Below are positions 42,570-54,589 of a stretch of DNA of 64,000 nucleotides, in pieces. The translations under genes and the position numbers were made by a program. Source of the stretch: Ancistrus triradiatus (lineage: Eukaryota; Chordata; Actinopteri; Siluriformes; Loricariidae). Below the pieces are notes generated by a model. That model searched no databases. It worked only from the letters and a program-made list of their open reading frames with translations, and was not told the DNA's origin. How positions within the stretch are numbered: position 1 is the first letter of the stretch; each line of letters starts with the position of its first letter. The stretch is from assembly GCA_025084515.1 (NCBI GenBank), contig JAJAGP010000047.1:682001-746000 (forward strand), in the 5' to 3' direction.

Positions 42570-43205
42570 AACCATGTTCTCTTTAGAGAATGTTCAACAA
42601 TATACCCATAGGTTTAACACAATAATGTCATTTACGTCCTCATTAGAGAACATTTAGCAGCAGCCCTGTCATTTAGGTTCTCTTTAGAACGTTTAGCAAT
42701 GGTCAGGTAATTTATAGAGCATGTTCCCATTCTTAACTTTCAGCTATGTCTTTGTAGGGTTTTCTCAATAACTGCAGTTACGTTCTCCTTAATGAATGCC
42801 ATTTTTGTTCTCATTAATGAATGCCATTTATGTTCTCTTTAGAGAACATTTCTCAATGGAGCAGTTATTTATGTTCTCATTAGAAAATGTTCAGCAAAGA
42901 TCACATCATTTATGTTCTCTTAATGCATGTCAATTCATTACATTCTCTTTAATGAATGTCTTTTTCCTCTAAAATGAATACCATTTTTGTTCTCTATAAT
43001 GAGTGTCCTTCATCTTCTCTATAATGAATGCCACTGATGTTCTCTATAACAATGTCATTTATGTTCCTTTTAGAGAAATTTTAATGGCCTGTTACAATAT
43101 ATTCGCCTTAATGAATATCATTTATGCTCTCTTTAATTCATGTCATTTACGTTCTCTGTAATGGATGAAATTTACAGTACAGAACATTTAGGGAACATTT
43201 AACAA
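42570..43205. repeat. Degenerate long-period array (GTTCTCTTTAGAGAACATT words)
   Basis: Imperfect repeats of GTTCTCTTTAGAGAACATTT and CTTTAATGAATGTCATTTA recur every 50-80 bases. GTTCTC-TTTA-GAGAAC is a perfect dyad. It grades into the regular array on its right and reappears at 43670-43860, so it looks like the older parent of that array. Confidence 0.75.
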
Positions 43206-43672
43206 TGTCATCATTAATGTTCTCCATAATGAACATCGGTTATGTTCTCCATAATGAACATCGGTTATGCTCTCCATAATGAACATCGGTTATGTTCTCC
43301 ATAATGAACATCGGTTATGTTCTCCATAATGAACATCGGTTATGTTCTCCATAATGAACATTGGTTATGTTCTCCATAATGAACATCTGTTATGTTCTCC
43401 ATAATGAACATCGGTTATGCTCTCCATAATGAACATCGGTTATGTTCTCCACAATAAACATCGGTTATGCTCTCCATAATGAACATCGGTTATGTTCTCC
43501 ATAATGAACATCAGTTATGCTCTCCATAATGAACATCGGTTATGTTCTCCATAATTAACATCGGTTATGTTCTCCATAATGAACATTGGTTATGGTCTCC
43601 ATAATGAACATCGGTTATGTTCTCCATAATGAACATCGGTTATGCTCTCCATAATGAACATCAGTTTTGTTT
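43206..43672. repeat. 25-bp minisatellite, about 18 copies
   Basis: Unit GGTTATGTTCTCCATAATGA plus ACATC, nearly uniform, with a recurrent T/C change (TATGTTCTCC or TATGCTCTCC) alternating between units. GAACAT-CGGTT-ATGTTC is a dyad across each unit junction. Lies 1.3-1.8 kb upstream of the cyp7a1 start codon. Confidence 0.95.
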
Positions 43673-43864
43673 TCTTTAGAGAACATTTATCAATGACCCC
43701 ATCATATTTGTTCTCTCCACTGAATGTCATTTGTGTTCTCTTTATTAAAAATACATGTATGCTTTCCTAGAAAAAGTTCAGCCATATTCTCCCATATATG
43801 TTTTCTTTAGTAATGTCTCCATCAGTTTTGTTTTTTTTTCAGAGAATGTTCAGCAGCATACAAA

Positions 43865-45290
43865 ATTGTTTGGACCCCCGGCTGACTTTTCAAAGCAACC
43901 TTTTGATGATTTTGACATTCTTGATGACTTATGTTTGAATGGATGTTGAACAAACATGCCCAGCTTGAGAAACACTGCTCAGTTACTTCTAATTACATAC
44001 AACAATGCTTTTCATACTCTCTGCCAGTGTCTCTAGAATACTCTGTCTACCAAGTAACAGAATCTAGATTGTACAGTGCTTTTGGGAAAATGGGCCCAAT
44101 CAGAGTTTCAATTCAGGGTGTGACACTGATCCAAATGTAGTATAAATGTGAAGTTCATATGACTGACACAAGGAACTCCAGAACCAAAGAAGAGTTCGAA
44201 GTAGGACTTGGTAAACATTATTCTAGTTAAGCAGTTGGAAAGAACTGCTCAGACTCCCATATCTAATGTGTAGCAATTGTTTGACAATGATCTACCTCTC
44301 TGTTCACTTAAAGGAATGAAACCAAAATAACAGATCACTTTATCTTTTTTTTTGACAATTGTATAATGGTGGCATATGAATGCAGTGCTCAATATAGAGT
44401 CCACAGTGAGGTCTGAAGGTTCAATTGTAGCTGTTTGTAATCTGAAGTGTTAACATCGATTTGGTTATGAGAATGTACATGCACTGTATATTTAGTGATC
44501 AGTTAGCAAAGATGATCATACTGTATTTCATAATGACGGAAGCTTTTGGTAAAAACTGAAAATGTTACTAAAAGGAGATCCTTTTGGAAAGACAATTGAG
44601 TTGGCTCATACCAGTCATACGAACTGCTCACTGACTCATATCTGACTCACTGAAAGAATTTCCTATGTCTTCTGTTATCACATGCTGAGTGTGTTACAGC
44701 AAAATAAGAAGAAGCTCTGTTTTTATACATGTTTTAACTTTTCAGGTTTGTGCATCACAGCCTGTTAAAAAGCTTAAGTGGTAAGGAGGCAAAATTCAAA
44801 ATGTTTATAAAGGCAGAAAGCACTAAAATGTTTTGCTGTAAAGAATGGCTGTATTAATGGTTGAATGGTTGTGAAATTAGGGCAAGGAATTTTCGAGAAA
44901 TGTACAGTAAAAGCTGTTGAGAATATAAAACAAAATCTTACATAATAAAGTAATTAACAAATTAATAATTGTATAGACACTACTGATGTGTTAGGCCTTA
45001 GAGTTAACAATATGATACTGGCGTACGTTCAGAAGAAGGCATTTTCCCAACCATAGAAGTTTCAGTTGACCTGGACAAAAGTGCAACAAAATAGAAAAGG
45101 AAGGGCAAATTGTTCTACAAAGCCGGTTGAAAATGAGGTCCAACGAGACAAACAACTTCTTGTTTGGAAGCTATCTGATTAAGGCCAAGGTCAGGTAACA
45201 AAGGGATGGTTGAAAGTGAGACTTCTAACACAAGCATGTGAAAATACAGTAGTATAAATCATAAGTGTGTGACTGGTGTTGAAATATTTA
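43865..45290. other. Unassigned stretch, no gene seen
   Basis: AT-rich single-copy-looking sequence between the minisatellite and the satellite. No exon with splice sites and no transposon end recognised. Confidence 0.45.
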
Positions 45291-46789
45291 AAGTAACTAG
45301 AAAGGTGCATTTCCTGATGAAAATGCGAGTGTGGTTGCCACTCTGCAATGGCCCTATGGGCATCACATATCACCTCAGATTGCACCCGGGACCAAGCTTG
45401 ACGAATTTCGTAGCCGTAGGTCAAAAACTGACTGAGTTAGTCATTGGCCCACCCAGGGGCCCCAGTGTCCACCCGGGGTTCTCATGGGCCCCATGGGCAT
45501 GACATATCACCTCAGATTGCACCAGGGATCAAGCTTGCCAAATTTCGTGGCCGTAGGTCGAAAACTGTCTGAGTTACAGTCATTGGCCCAACCAGGGGCC
45601 CCAGTGCCCACCCGGGGTCCTCATGGGCCCCATGGGCATCACATCTCACCTCAGATTGCACCCGGGATGAAGCTTGCCAAATTTCGTGGCTGTAGGTCGA
45701 AAATTGTCTGAGTTACGGTCATTGGCCCCACCAGGGGGCCCCCAGTGCCCACCCGGGGTCCAGAGGGGGTCCAATGGGCATCACACGTCACCTCAGATTG
45801 CACCCGGGACCCAAGGAAGATGCCGGTGAATGATTCGTGGCCGTAGGTTTAGGTGTTAGAAAAAAAATGACTGAGCTGCGTTACCGTCATGGCCCAAGCC
45901 AGGGGCCCCCAGTGCCCAGCCGGGGGGGTCCATAGGGGCCCCATTGCCATCCCGGGGTCCATAGGAACCCCATGGGCCATTACATGTCACCCTCCAGATT
46001 GCCACCCAGGACCAAGCTTGCCGAATTTCGTGGCTTGTAGGTCGAAAACTGGACATGAGTTACAGTCATTGGCCCAGCCAGGGGGCCCCAGTGCCCACCC
46101 GGGGGGTCCAGAGGGGTCCAATGGGCCATTCACACGTCACCTAAGATTGCACCCGGGACCAAGCTTGCCGAATTTCGTGGCCGTAGGTCGAAAAAACTGG
46201 GGACTGAGTTACAGTCATTGGCCCAGCCAAGGGGCCCCCAGTGCCCACCCGAGGTCAGAGGGGTCCAATGGGGCCATCAACACATACCTCAGATTGCACC
46301 CGGGACCAAGCTTGCCAAATTTCGTGGCCGTAGGTCGAAAACTGACTGATTTACAGTAATTGGCCCACCCAGGGGTCCCGGGGTCCATAGCGGCCCCATT
46401 GCCATCCCGGGGTCCATAGGAACCCCATGGGCATTACATCTCACCTCAGATTGCACCCGGGATCAAGCTTGCCGAGTTTTGTGGCTGTAGGTCGAAAAAT
46501 GACTGAGTTACAGTCATTGGCCCAGCCAGGGGCCCCAGTGCTCACCCGAGGTCCAGAGGGGTCCAATGGGCATCACACATCACCTCAGATTGCACCCGGG
46601 ACCAAGCCTGCCAAAATTCGTGGCCGTAGGTCGAAAACTGACTGAGTTTTACAGTCATTGGCCCACCAGGGGGGCCCCAGTGCCCACCCGAGGTCCAGAG
46701 GGGTCCAATGGGATCAACCACCATCACCTCAGGATTGCACCCGGGACCAAGCCTGCCGAATTTCGTGGCCGTAGGTCGAAAAAACGTGA

Positions 46790-47036
46790 CTGAGTTATGA
46801 TTCATTAACTTTTGGCCACTTCATTTCCTATGGGAAAATTTCAGACTTTGCGGGGCCCCTGCGGGGCCCCCAAGTCCGACCGGGGGGGCCCTATTAGGGG
46901 CAAGCACACCATTCCCGACCAGACCCAACGCCATGACGCTGGAACGGGGGGGGTCGATATTCTACGAAAGCTGCGGCAAGTTGAAACGTGCCGAAAATCG
47001 TGGATGTGGAAATAATGGAATAATAATAATAATAAT
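46790..47036 (+). repeat. Satellite block tail 1 (tails also at 48290-48526, 51490-51726, 53170-53440)
   Basis: Non-monomer segment ending each block: TTAACTTTTGGCC, CATTTCCTATGGGAAAATTT, GACTTTGCGGGGCCCCTGCG, CAAGCACACCATTCCCGACC, CAACGCCATGACGCTGGAAC, AAGCTGCGGCAAGTTGAAAC, GTGCCGAAAATCGTGGATG, then (TAA)n. The four copies align in the same order, so the block, not only the monomer, is the repeated unit. Confidence 0.9.
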
Positions 47037-47100
47037 AACTAGAGAGGTGCATTTCCTGACGAAAAAAATGCGAAAATGTGGGTTGCCGCTCTGCAGTTGG
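47037..47100 (+). repeat. Satellite block head 2 (heads also at 45292-45352, 48527-48586, 51727-51786)
   Basis: Starts AACTAGAGAGGTGCATTTCC, then TGA(A/C)GAAAATGCGAGTGTGG, TTGCCACTCTGCAATGGCC, directly into the first monomer. It always follows the (TAA)n of the preceding tail, except for the first copy, which marks the left edge of the whole array. Confidence 0.9.
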
Positions 47101-50100
47101 CCGACCCTTAGTGTACATCCTGGGCCCCAATGGTCATCACGCACCTCAGATTGCACTCAGATTGCACCCGGGACCACTCCTACTGAATATAGTGTTCATG
47201 GATCCGAAAATGACTGAGTTACAGTCATTGGCCCGCCCAGGGCCCAGTGCCCACGCGCGGGGTCCATAGGGGCCCACACTAGCATCACATGTCACCTCAG
47301 GATTGCACCCGGGACCCAAGCTTGCCGAATTTTGTGGACGTAGGTCAAAAACTCTGCCGAGTTAGTCATTGCCAACCCAGAGGGACCCAGTGCCCACCCG
47401 GGGACCATAGACGGCCCCATGGGCATCACATATCACCTCAGATTTGCACCCGGGACCATGCTTGCCGAATTCGTGGCCGTAGGTCGAAAAAAACTGACTG
47501 AGTTTTTACAGTCATTGCCCACCCAGCGGCCCCAGTGCCCACATGGGGTCCTCATGGGAAGGACTCATGGGCATCACATATCACCTCAGATTGCACCCGG
47601 GACCAAGCTTGCCGAAAAACTTCATGGCCGTAGGTCGAAAACGGTTCTCGAGTTATTAGTCATTGGCCAACCAAGGGGCCCCCAGTGCCACCCGGGGTCC
47701 ATAGAGGCCCCATGGGCATTCACAAATCAGCTCAGATTGCACCCGGGACAAAGCTTGCCGAATTTCGTGGCCGTAAGGTACGAAAAACTGTCCTGAGTTG
47801 CAGTCATTGGCCCAACCAGGGGCCCCCAGTACCCACCCGGGTGTCCTCATGGGGACTCATGGGTATCACATATCACCTCAGATTTGCACCCGGGATCAAA
47901 CTTGCCAAATTTCGTGGCTGTTGTGGCTGAGTTGTGTAAAAAACTGACTGAGTTTACAGTCCATTGGCCCACCCAGGGGCCCCAGTGCCCATCGAGGTGG
48001 GTCCATAGAGGCCCCAGTGCCCAGGATGCTGGGGGGGTCCCTAGGGGCCCCATGGGCATTACATGTCCACCTCAAATTGCAACCGGGACCAAAGCTTGCC
48101 AAATTTCGTGCCAGTCAGTAGGTGAAAAAAAACTGACTGAGTTACAGTTCATTGGCCCAGCCAGGGCCCCAGTGCCCAACCAGGGTTCAGAAGGGTCCAA
48201 GGGGCATCACATTGTCACCTCAGATTGCACCCGGGACCAAGCTTGCCGAATTTTGTGGCAGTCGGTCGAATCGAACACTTGACTGAGTTATGAAGTGCAG
48301 TAACTTTTGAAAATTCATTCATTTCATTCATTCATTTCTATGGGAACAATTTCGACTTGCGGCCCCCCGAAGTCCGACTGGTTTAGCCCTATACAAGCAC
48401 ACCATTCCCCGACCAGGGACCCAACGCAGTGACGCTGGAACCCCCCAGGGTCGATATCTCGAAAGCTGCTGCAGTTGAAAAACACGCCGAAAAATCGTGG
48501 AATAATAATAATTAATAATAACTAGAGAGGTGCATTTCCTGAAGAAAATGCGAGTGTGGTTGCCACTCTGCAATGGCCCCATGGGCATCACATTATCACC
48601 TCAGATTGCAACCGGGACCAACCAAGCCTGCCAATTTCGTTGGCCGTAGGTCGAAAACCTGTCTGAGTTACAGTCATTTGCCCACCCAGGGGCCACAGTA
48701 ACCCACCCGGGGTCCATAAGGGACCCAATGGGCATCACATATCACCTCTAGTTGCAACTCGGGGACCCACAAGCTTGACAAAATTTCGTGGACCGTAGAT
48801 CGAAACAAATCTGATTGAGTTAAAGTCATTGGCCACCCAGGGCCCCAGTGCCCACCCGGGGTTCCTAGGGGCTATATGGGCATCACATGTCACCTCAGAT
48901 TGCCACCCGGGAACCAAGCTTGCCAAAGTTCGTGGGCCGTAGGTTTGAATCTGACTGAGTTACAGTCATTGGCCCAGCCAGGGGCCCCAGTGCCCACCCG
49001 GGGTCTACAGGGGCCCAACCCCATGAGCATCACATATCACCTCAGATTGCACCCGGGATCCAGCTTGCCGAATTTCGTGGCACGTAGGTTCAAAAAACTG
49101 TCTGAGTTACAGTCATTGGCCCACCCAGGGGCCCTCCCCTAGTGCCCACCAGGGGTCCTCATGGGCCCCGCCCCATGGGCATGACATATCACCTTCAGAT
49201 TTGCACCCGGGATCAAGCTTGTCAAATTTCGTGGGCTGTACAGGTCGAAAAACTGACTGAGGTTACAGTCATTGGCCCCCCCAGGGGCCCCCCAGTTGCC
49301 CACCACGGGGTCTATAGGGGGGCCCCATGGGACATTCACATATTCAGCTCAGATTGCACCTGGGACCAAGCTTGCCGAATTTCGTGGACGTAGGTTGAAA
49401 ACTGACTGAGTTACAGTCATTTGGCCCAGCCAGGGGCCCCCAGTGCCCACCCGGGGGTCCATAGGTGCCCAATGGGCATCACATGCCACCTCAGATTGCA
49501 CCCGGGACCAAGCTTGCCGAATTTCGTGAACCGTAGGTCGAAAACTCGACTCTCCCCTGAGTTGACAGTTACATTGGCCCAGCCAGGGGCCCCCAGTACC
49601 CACCCGGGGTCCATTAGGGGGCCCAATGGGCCATCACATGTCACCTCAGATTGCCACCCGGGACCAAGCTTGCCCAAATTTCGTGGCCGTTTAGATTAGT
49701 ATTAAGATCGAAAACTGACTGAGTTACAGTCATTGGCCCCCCCAGGGGGCCCCAGTGCCATACCCGAGGTCCAGAGGGGTCCAATGGGCATCACAACATC
49801 ACCTCAGATTGCACCCGGGACCCAAGCTTGCCGAATTTCGTGGCCGTAGGTCGAAAAACTGACTGAGTTACAGTTATTGGCCCACCCAGGGGGGCCCCAG
49901 TGCCCACCCGGGGTCCATAGGGGCCCAATGGGGCATCACACGGTCACCTCAGATTGCAAACCGGGACCAAGCTTGCCGAATTTCGTTGGCCGTAGGTCGG
50001 AAAACTGTCTGAGTTTACAGTCATTTTGCCCACCCAGGGGCACACAGTACCCACCCGGGGTCCATAAGGGACCCAATGGGCATCACATATCACCTCTAGT

Positions 50101-53100
50101 TGCACTCGGGACCAAGCTTGACGAATTTCGTGGCCGTTAGATCGAAAACTGATTGAGTTAAAGTCATTGGGCCCCCCACCCAGGGGCCCCCCAGTGCCCA
50201 CCCGGGGTTCATAGGGGCTATATGGGCATCCACATGTCACCTCAGATTGCACCCGGGACCAAGCTTGCCAAAAGTTCGTTTCGGCCGTAGGTTGAAATAT
50301 GAAGTGAGTTACAGTCATTGGCCCCCAGCCAGGGGCCCCAGTGCCACCAGGGGGTCTACAGGGGCCCCATGAGCATCACAGATATCACCTCAGATTTGCA
50401 CCCGGGATCAGCTTGACGAATTTCGTGGCCGTAGTTTTTAGTCGTCAAAAAAACCGTCTGAGTTACAGTCATTGGCCCACCCAGGGGCCCTAGTGCCACC
50501 CGGGGTCCTCATGGGGCCCCATGGGCATGACATATCACCTCAGATTGCACCCGCAGGGATCAAGCTTGTCAAATTTCGTGGCTGTAGGTCAAAAAAACTG
50601 ACGAGTTACAGTTCATTGGCCCCCCCCAGGGGCCCCAGTGCCCACCCGTGGGTCTATATTAGGGGCCCCATGGGCATCACATATCAGCTCAGATTTGCAC
50701 CTGGGGACCAAGCTTGCCGAATTTCGTGGCCCGTCAGTTAGGTTGAAAACCTGACTGAGTTACAGTCATTGGCCCCAGCCAGGGGCCCCAGTGCCCACCC
50801 GGGGGGGGTCCATAGGTGCCCCAATGGGCATCACATGCCACCTCAGATTGCCACCGGGGGACCAAGCTTGCCGAATTTCGTGACCGTAGGTCGAAAACTG
50901 ACCTGAGTTACAGTCATTGGCCCAGCCAGGGGCCCCAGTACCCACCCGGGGGGGTCCATAGGGGGCCCAATGGGCATCACCATGTCACCTCAGATTGCAG
51001 CCGGGACCAAGCTGCCAAATTTCGTGGCCGTAGATCGAAACTGACTGTGAGGTTCCAGTCATTGGCCCCCCCCAGGGGCCCCAGTGCCCCACCCGAGGTC
51101 CAGAGGGGTCCCAATGGGCATCACACATCACCTCAGATTGCACCCGGGACCAAGCTTGCCGAATTTCGTGGCGTAGGTAGGTCGAAAAACTGACACTGAG
51201 TTTACAGTTATTGGCCCACCCAGGGGCCCCAGTGCCCACCCGGGGTCCAATAGGGGCCCAATGGGCATCACATGTCACCTCAGATTGCACACCCGGGACC
51301 AAGCTTGCCGAATTTCGGGCCGTTTAGGTCGAAAAACTGAAACTGAGTTACAGTCATGGGCCCCACCAAGAGGCCCCAGTTGCCCACCTGGGGCCTCCAT
51401 AGGTGCCCATGGGCATCACATGTCACCTCAGATTGCACCCGGGACCAAGCTTGCCGAATTTCGTGGACGTAGGTCGAAAACTGACTGAGTTAACTTTAAA
51501 ACTTTCGGCCCATTCATTTCCTATGGGAAAAAATCGGACTTTGCGGGGCCCTGCGGGGGGCCCCCCCAAAGTCCGGACCGGCGGGGGGGCCTTATACAAG
51601 CACACACCATTCCCGACCAGGACCCAACGCCATGACGCTGGTGGAACGGGGTCGTATCTCGAAAGCTGCGGCAGTTGAAACGTGCCGAAAATCGTGGAAT
51701 GGGATGGAAATAATAATAATAATAATAACTAGAGAGGTGCATTTCCTGAAGAAAATGCGAGTGTGGTTGCCACTCTGCAATGGCCCCATGGGCATCACAC
51801 ATCACCTCAGATTTGCAAAACCGGGACCCAAGCCTGCCGAATTCGTTTCTTGGTAGCCCGTTAGATCGGAAAACTGTCTGAGTTACAGTCATTTGCCCAC
51901 CCAGGGGCCACAGTGCCCACCCGGGGTCCATAAGGGACCCATGGGCCATCACATATCACTCGGATTGCACTCAGGACCAAGCTTGACAAATTTCGTGGCC
52001 GTAGTAGATCGAAAAAAAACTGACCTGAGTTACAGTCATTGGACCACCCAGGGGGGCCCCAGTGCCCACCCGGGGTTAATAGGGCGGGAGTACTATATAG
52101 GGGCTATCAGCACATGTCACCTCAGATTGCACCCGGGATCAAGCTTGCCGAATTTCGTGGCCCGTAGGTCGGGCGAAAACTGTCGAGTTAGTCATGGCCC
52201 ACCCAGGGGCCCCAGTGCCACCCGGAGGTCCTCATGGGGACTCATGGGCATCACATATAACCTCAGATGCACCCGGGATCAAGCTTGCCGAAGTTCGTGG
52301 CCGTAGGTTGAAAAACTGACTGAGTTACAGTTACAGTCATTGGCCCAGCCCAAGGGCCCCTAGTGCCCACCCGGGGTCTACAGGGGCCCCATGACCATCA
52401 CATATCACCTCAGATTGCACCCGCGGGATCCAGCTTGCCGAATTTCGTGGCCGTAGGGTCAAAAAAAACTGTCTGAGTTACAGTCATTGGCCCACCCAGG
52501 GGCCCTAGTGCCCACCGGGGTCCTCATGGGCCCCATGGGCATTACATATCACCTCAGATTGCACCCGGGATTCAAGCTTGTCAAATTTCGTGGCTTGTAG
52601 GTCAAAAACTGACTGAGTTACCAGTCATTGGCCCCCCAGGGGCCCCCAGTGCCCACCGGGGTCTATAGGGGCCCCATGGGCATTCAACATATCAGCTCAA
52701 GAATTGCAACCCTGGGACCAAGCTTGCCGAATTCTCGTGGCACGTTATAGGTTTGAAAACTGGCCCAGCATTTGTTGCGCCAACATATGTTTTTGTTTTT
52801 TGTTTTTTGCGTACAGTCTGCTGGCCCTTGCCGAATTTCGTGGCCGTAGGTTGAAAAACTGACCTGAGTTATACAGTCATTGGCCCAGCCAGGGGCCCCC
52901 CAGTGACACCCGGGTCCGGGTCCATAGGTGCCCAAATGGGCATCACATGTCACCTCAGATTGCACCCGGGACCAAGCTTGCCAAAGTTCGTGGCCGTAGG
53001 TCGAAAAAAACTGACTGAGTTTACAGTCATTGGCCCAACCAGAAGGGCCCCAGTGCCCACCCGGGGGGTTCCATAGGTGCCCAATGGGCCATCAATGTCA

Positions 53101-53458
53101 CCTCAGATTGCACCAGGGACCAAGCTGCCCCGAATATTCGTGGCCGTAGGGTCGAAAACTGACTGAGTTATGATTCATTAACTTTTGGCCCATTCATTTC
53201 CTATGGGAAAAATTGGACTTCTGCGGGGCACCCCTGCGGGGCCCCCCAAAGCCCACCGGGGGGGCCCCCTATACAAGCACCCCATTCCCGACCAGACCCA
53301 ACGCCATTGACGCTGGAAGAACGGGGTTTGGTCGCTATCTCGAAAAGCTGAGCTGCGGCAGTTGGAACATTTGCAACGTGCCGAAAATCGTTGGTGTTGG
53401 ATGGATATGGAAAAAATAATAATAATAATAAACGGAATAATAATACTTTCGGATTTCA

Positions 53459-53491
53459 ATAGTGTGGTTGCCTATATAGGCAACCACACTA
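53459..53491. repeat. 30-bp perfect palindrome at satellite right edge
   Basis: AGTGTGGTTGCC, TATATA, GGCAACCACACT. The left half is the same word that opens every block head (GAGTGTGGTTGCC), so the array begins with one arm and ends with both. Sequence to the right (53504-53928) is ordinary AT-rich DNA with no feature. Confidence 0.95.
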
Positions 53492-53933
53492 ATTAGCACA
53501 TAATCATTTTGCGGCAGTTAACATATATTAAATGGAGGTGTGTATTACAAAAGTTTACTAACTTAGATAAGTCAAAGTATTAGACTAACTTAATAAATTT
53601 GAGTGTCTTAATGAACTAACCTTTAACAGAGGAACATGTAGGTGTGTGTACTACTTAGGTAAATCATGAATTGCAGAATGATGCTAGTTATAAGCATTGC
53701 TAATCATATACAAGTTAGCCTGACCATATATTGATTAGGCCTCATTTTGTTGATTAAGTATGTAGCAGATCAAATTATTAATACTGAATATATCCAGCGT
53801 AGATTAGTCTTGATTATTAACAAACGAGTGTAATATGTGTAAAATTGTTTGATTTCCTAAAACATTAAGTTAGAAAAGTATGTGTGTGTGCAATCAGTAT
53901 TAGCAGAAGGTATTCAAACTTGAAGATGAATTC

Positions 53934-54275
53934 TGTAACATTTCTGTGTAGATGAAGGAGCCACCCCTCCCCTGGCATAAATTTGAGAAAATGTGCGTAA
54001 GCAGAGTGTTCTTGACCTTGGAAAAAAGACACAGACACAAAAAGGGTAATTGACCTTAAGCCAAAGGGGGAGTGAAATTGCCAGGGTTGGGGCTAAACCT
54101 TTTGAAGCACACAGATGAAAATACTGGCTGTGAAAGAGAGGTATATAAACGGCATGTTGGATTCAATACTTTGGAACTGGATGCACTGTGCTGTGAGCTT
54201 AAATTTCCCCAGATATGCGAGAGAATAAAAAGAGAATGACTGTACTCTGACTCTGGACCAGCCCTTTCTATCACA
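53934..54275 (+). mobile_element. Solo LTR (342 bp) with AATTC target duplication
   Basis: Begins TGTAACATTTC and ends TTTCTATCACA, with AATTC directly before (53929-53933) and after (54276-54280). A TATA box (GGTATATAAACGG, ~54140) and AATAAA (54224-54229) are in the plus-strand order expected in an LTR. No internal retroviral sequence remains, so it arose by LTR-LTR recombination. A 5-bp duplication fits Gypsy-type or endogenous retrovirus elements. Confidence 0.82.
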
Positions 54276-54589
54276 AATTCAATGAACACGGCGAAGTCTG
54301 AGGTGACATGATTTCAACAAGCACATGCCTGTCTAATAAGTGATGCTAACAGCAAATGCCATTAATGTACAAGTGGTCATAAAGATTAGTCAGCCACTGA
54401 TGTGCAAGTTCTTCTTTACTAGAAAGATGAGAGAGGTCTGTAATTTTCATCATAGGTACACTTCAAACTATGAGAGACAAAAATGAGAAAACAAATCTAG
54501 GGACATCACATATGTTAGGATTTCAAAGAATTGTATGTAAATGATGGTGGAAAATAAGTATTTGGTCAATAACTAAAAGTTTAACATAA

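Larger units (their letters stand above)
45292..53503 (+). repeat. GC-rich satellite with ~140-bp monomers in four head/array/tail blocks
   Basis: Monomer words in order: GGGCATCACATATCACCTCA, GATTGCACCCGGGACCAAGC, TTGCCGAATTTCGTGGCCGT, AGGTCGAAAACTGACTGAG, TTACAGTCATTGGCCCACCC, AGGGGCCCCAGTGCCCACCC, GGGGTCCATAGGGGCCC. Spacing between successive CACCTCAG words near the left end is 137, 139 and 142. Blocks span about 45292-47036, 47037-48526, 48527-51726 and 51727-53503; roughly 45-55 monomers in all. Many one-to-three-base indels, mostly in homopolymers, distinguish copies. ORFs up to 156 codons inside are by-products. I do not recognise the family. Confidence 0.92.

Noticed and set aside
43206..43672. 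CRISPR array
   Set aside because: Units are contiguous 25-mers with no spacers, in a vertebrate genome.
43206..43672. Tandem glucocorticoid response elements upstream of cyp7a1
   Set aside because: The GAACA and TGTTC half-sites are seven bases apart, not three, and the array is explained by minisatellite expansion.
45889..52306. Many 60-156-codon open frames in the satellite
   Set aside because: They reflect monomer sequence read in several frames, change frame with each indel and lack any domain.
53459..53503. Helitron 3' end (hairpin followed by CTRR)
   Set aside because: CTAA follows the palindrome, but the hairpin overlaps it instead of lying about ten bases before it, and no TC start or Rep/helicase sequence was found.
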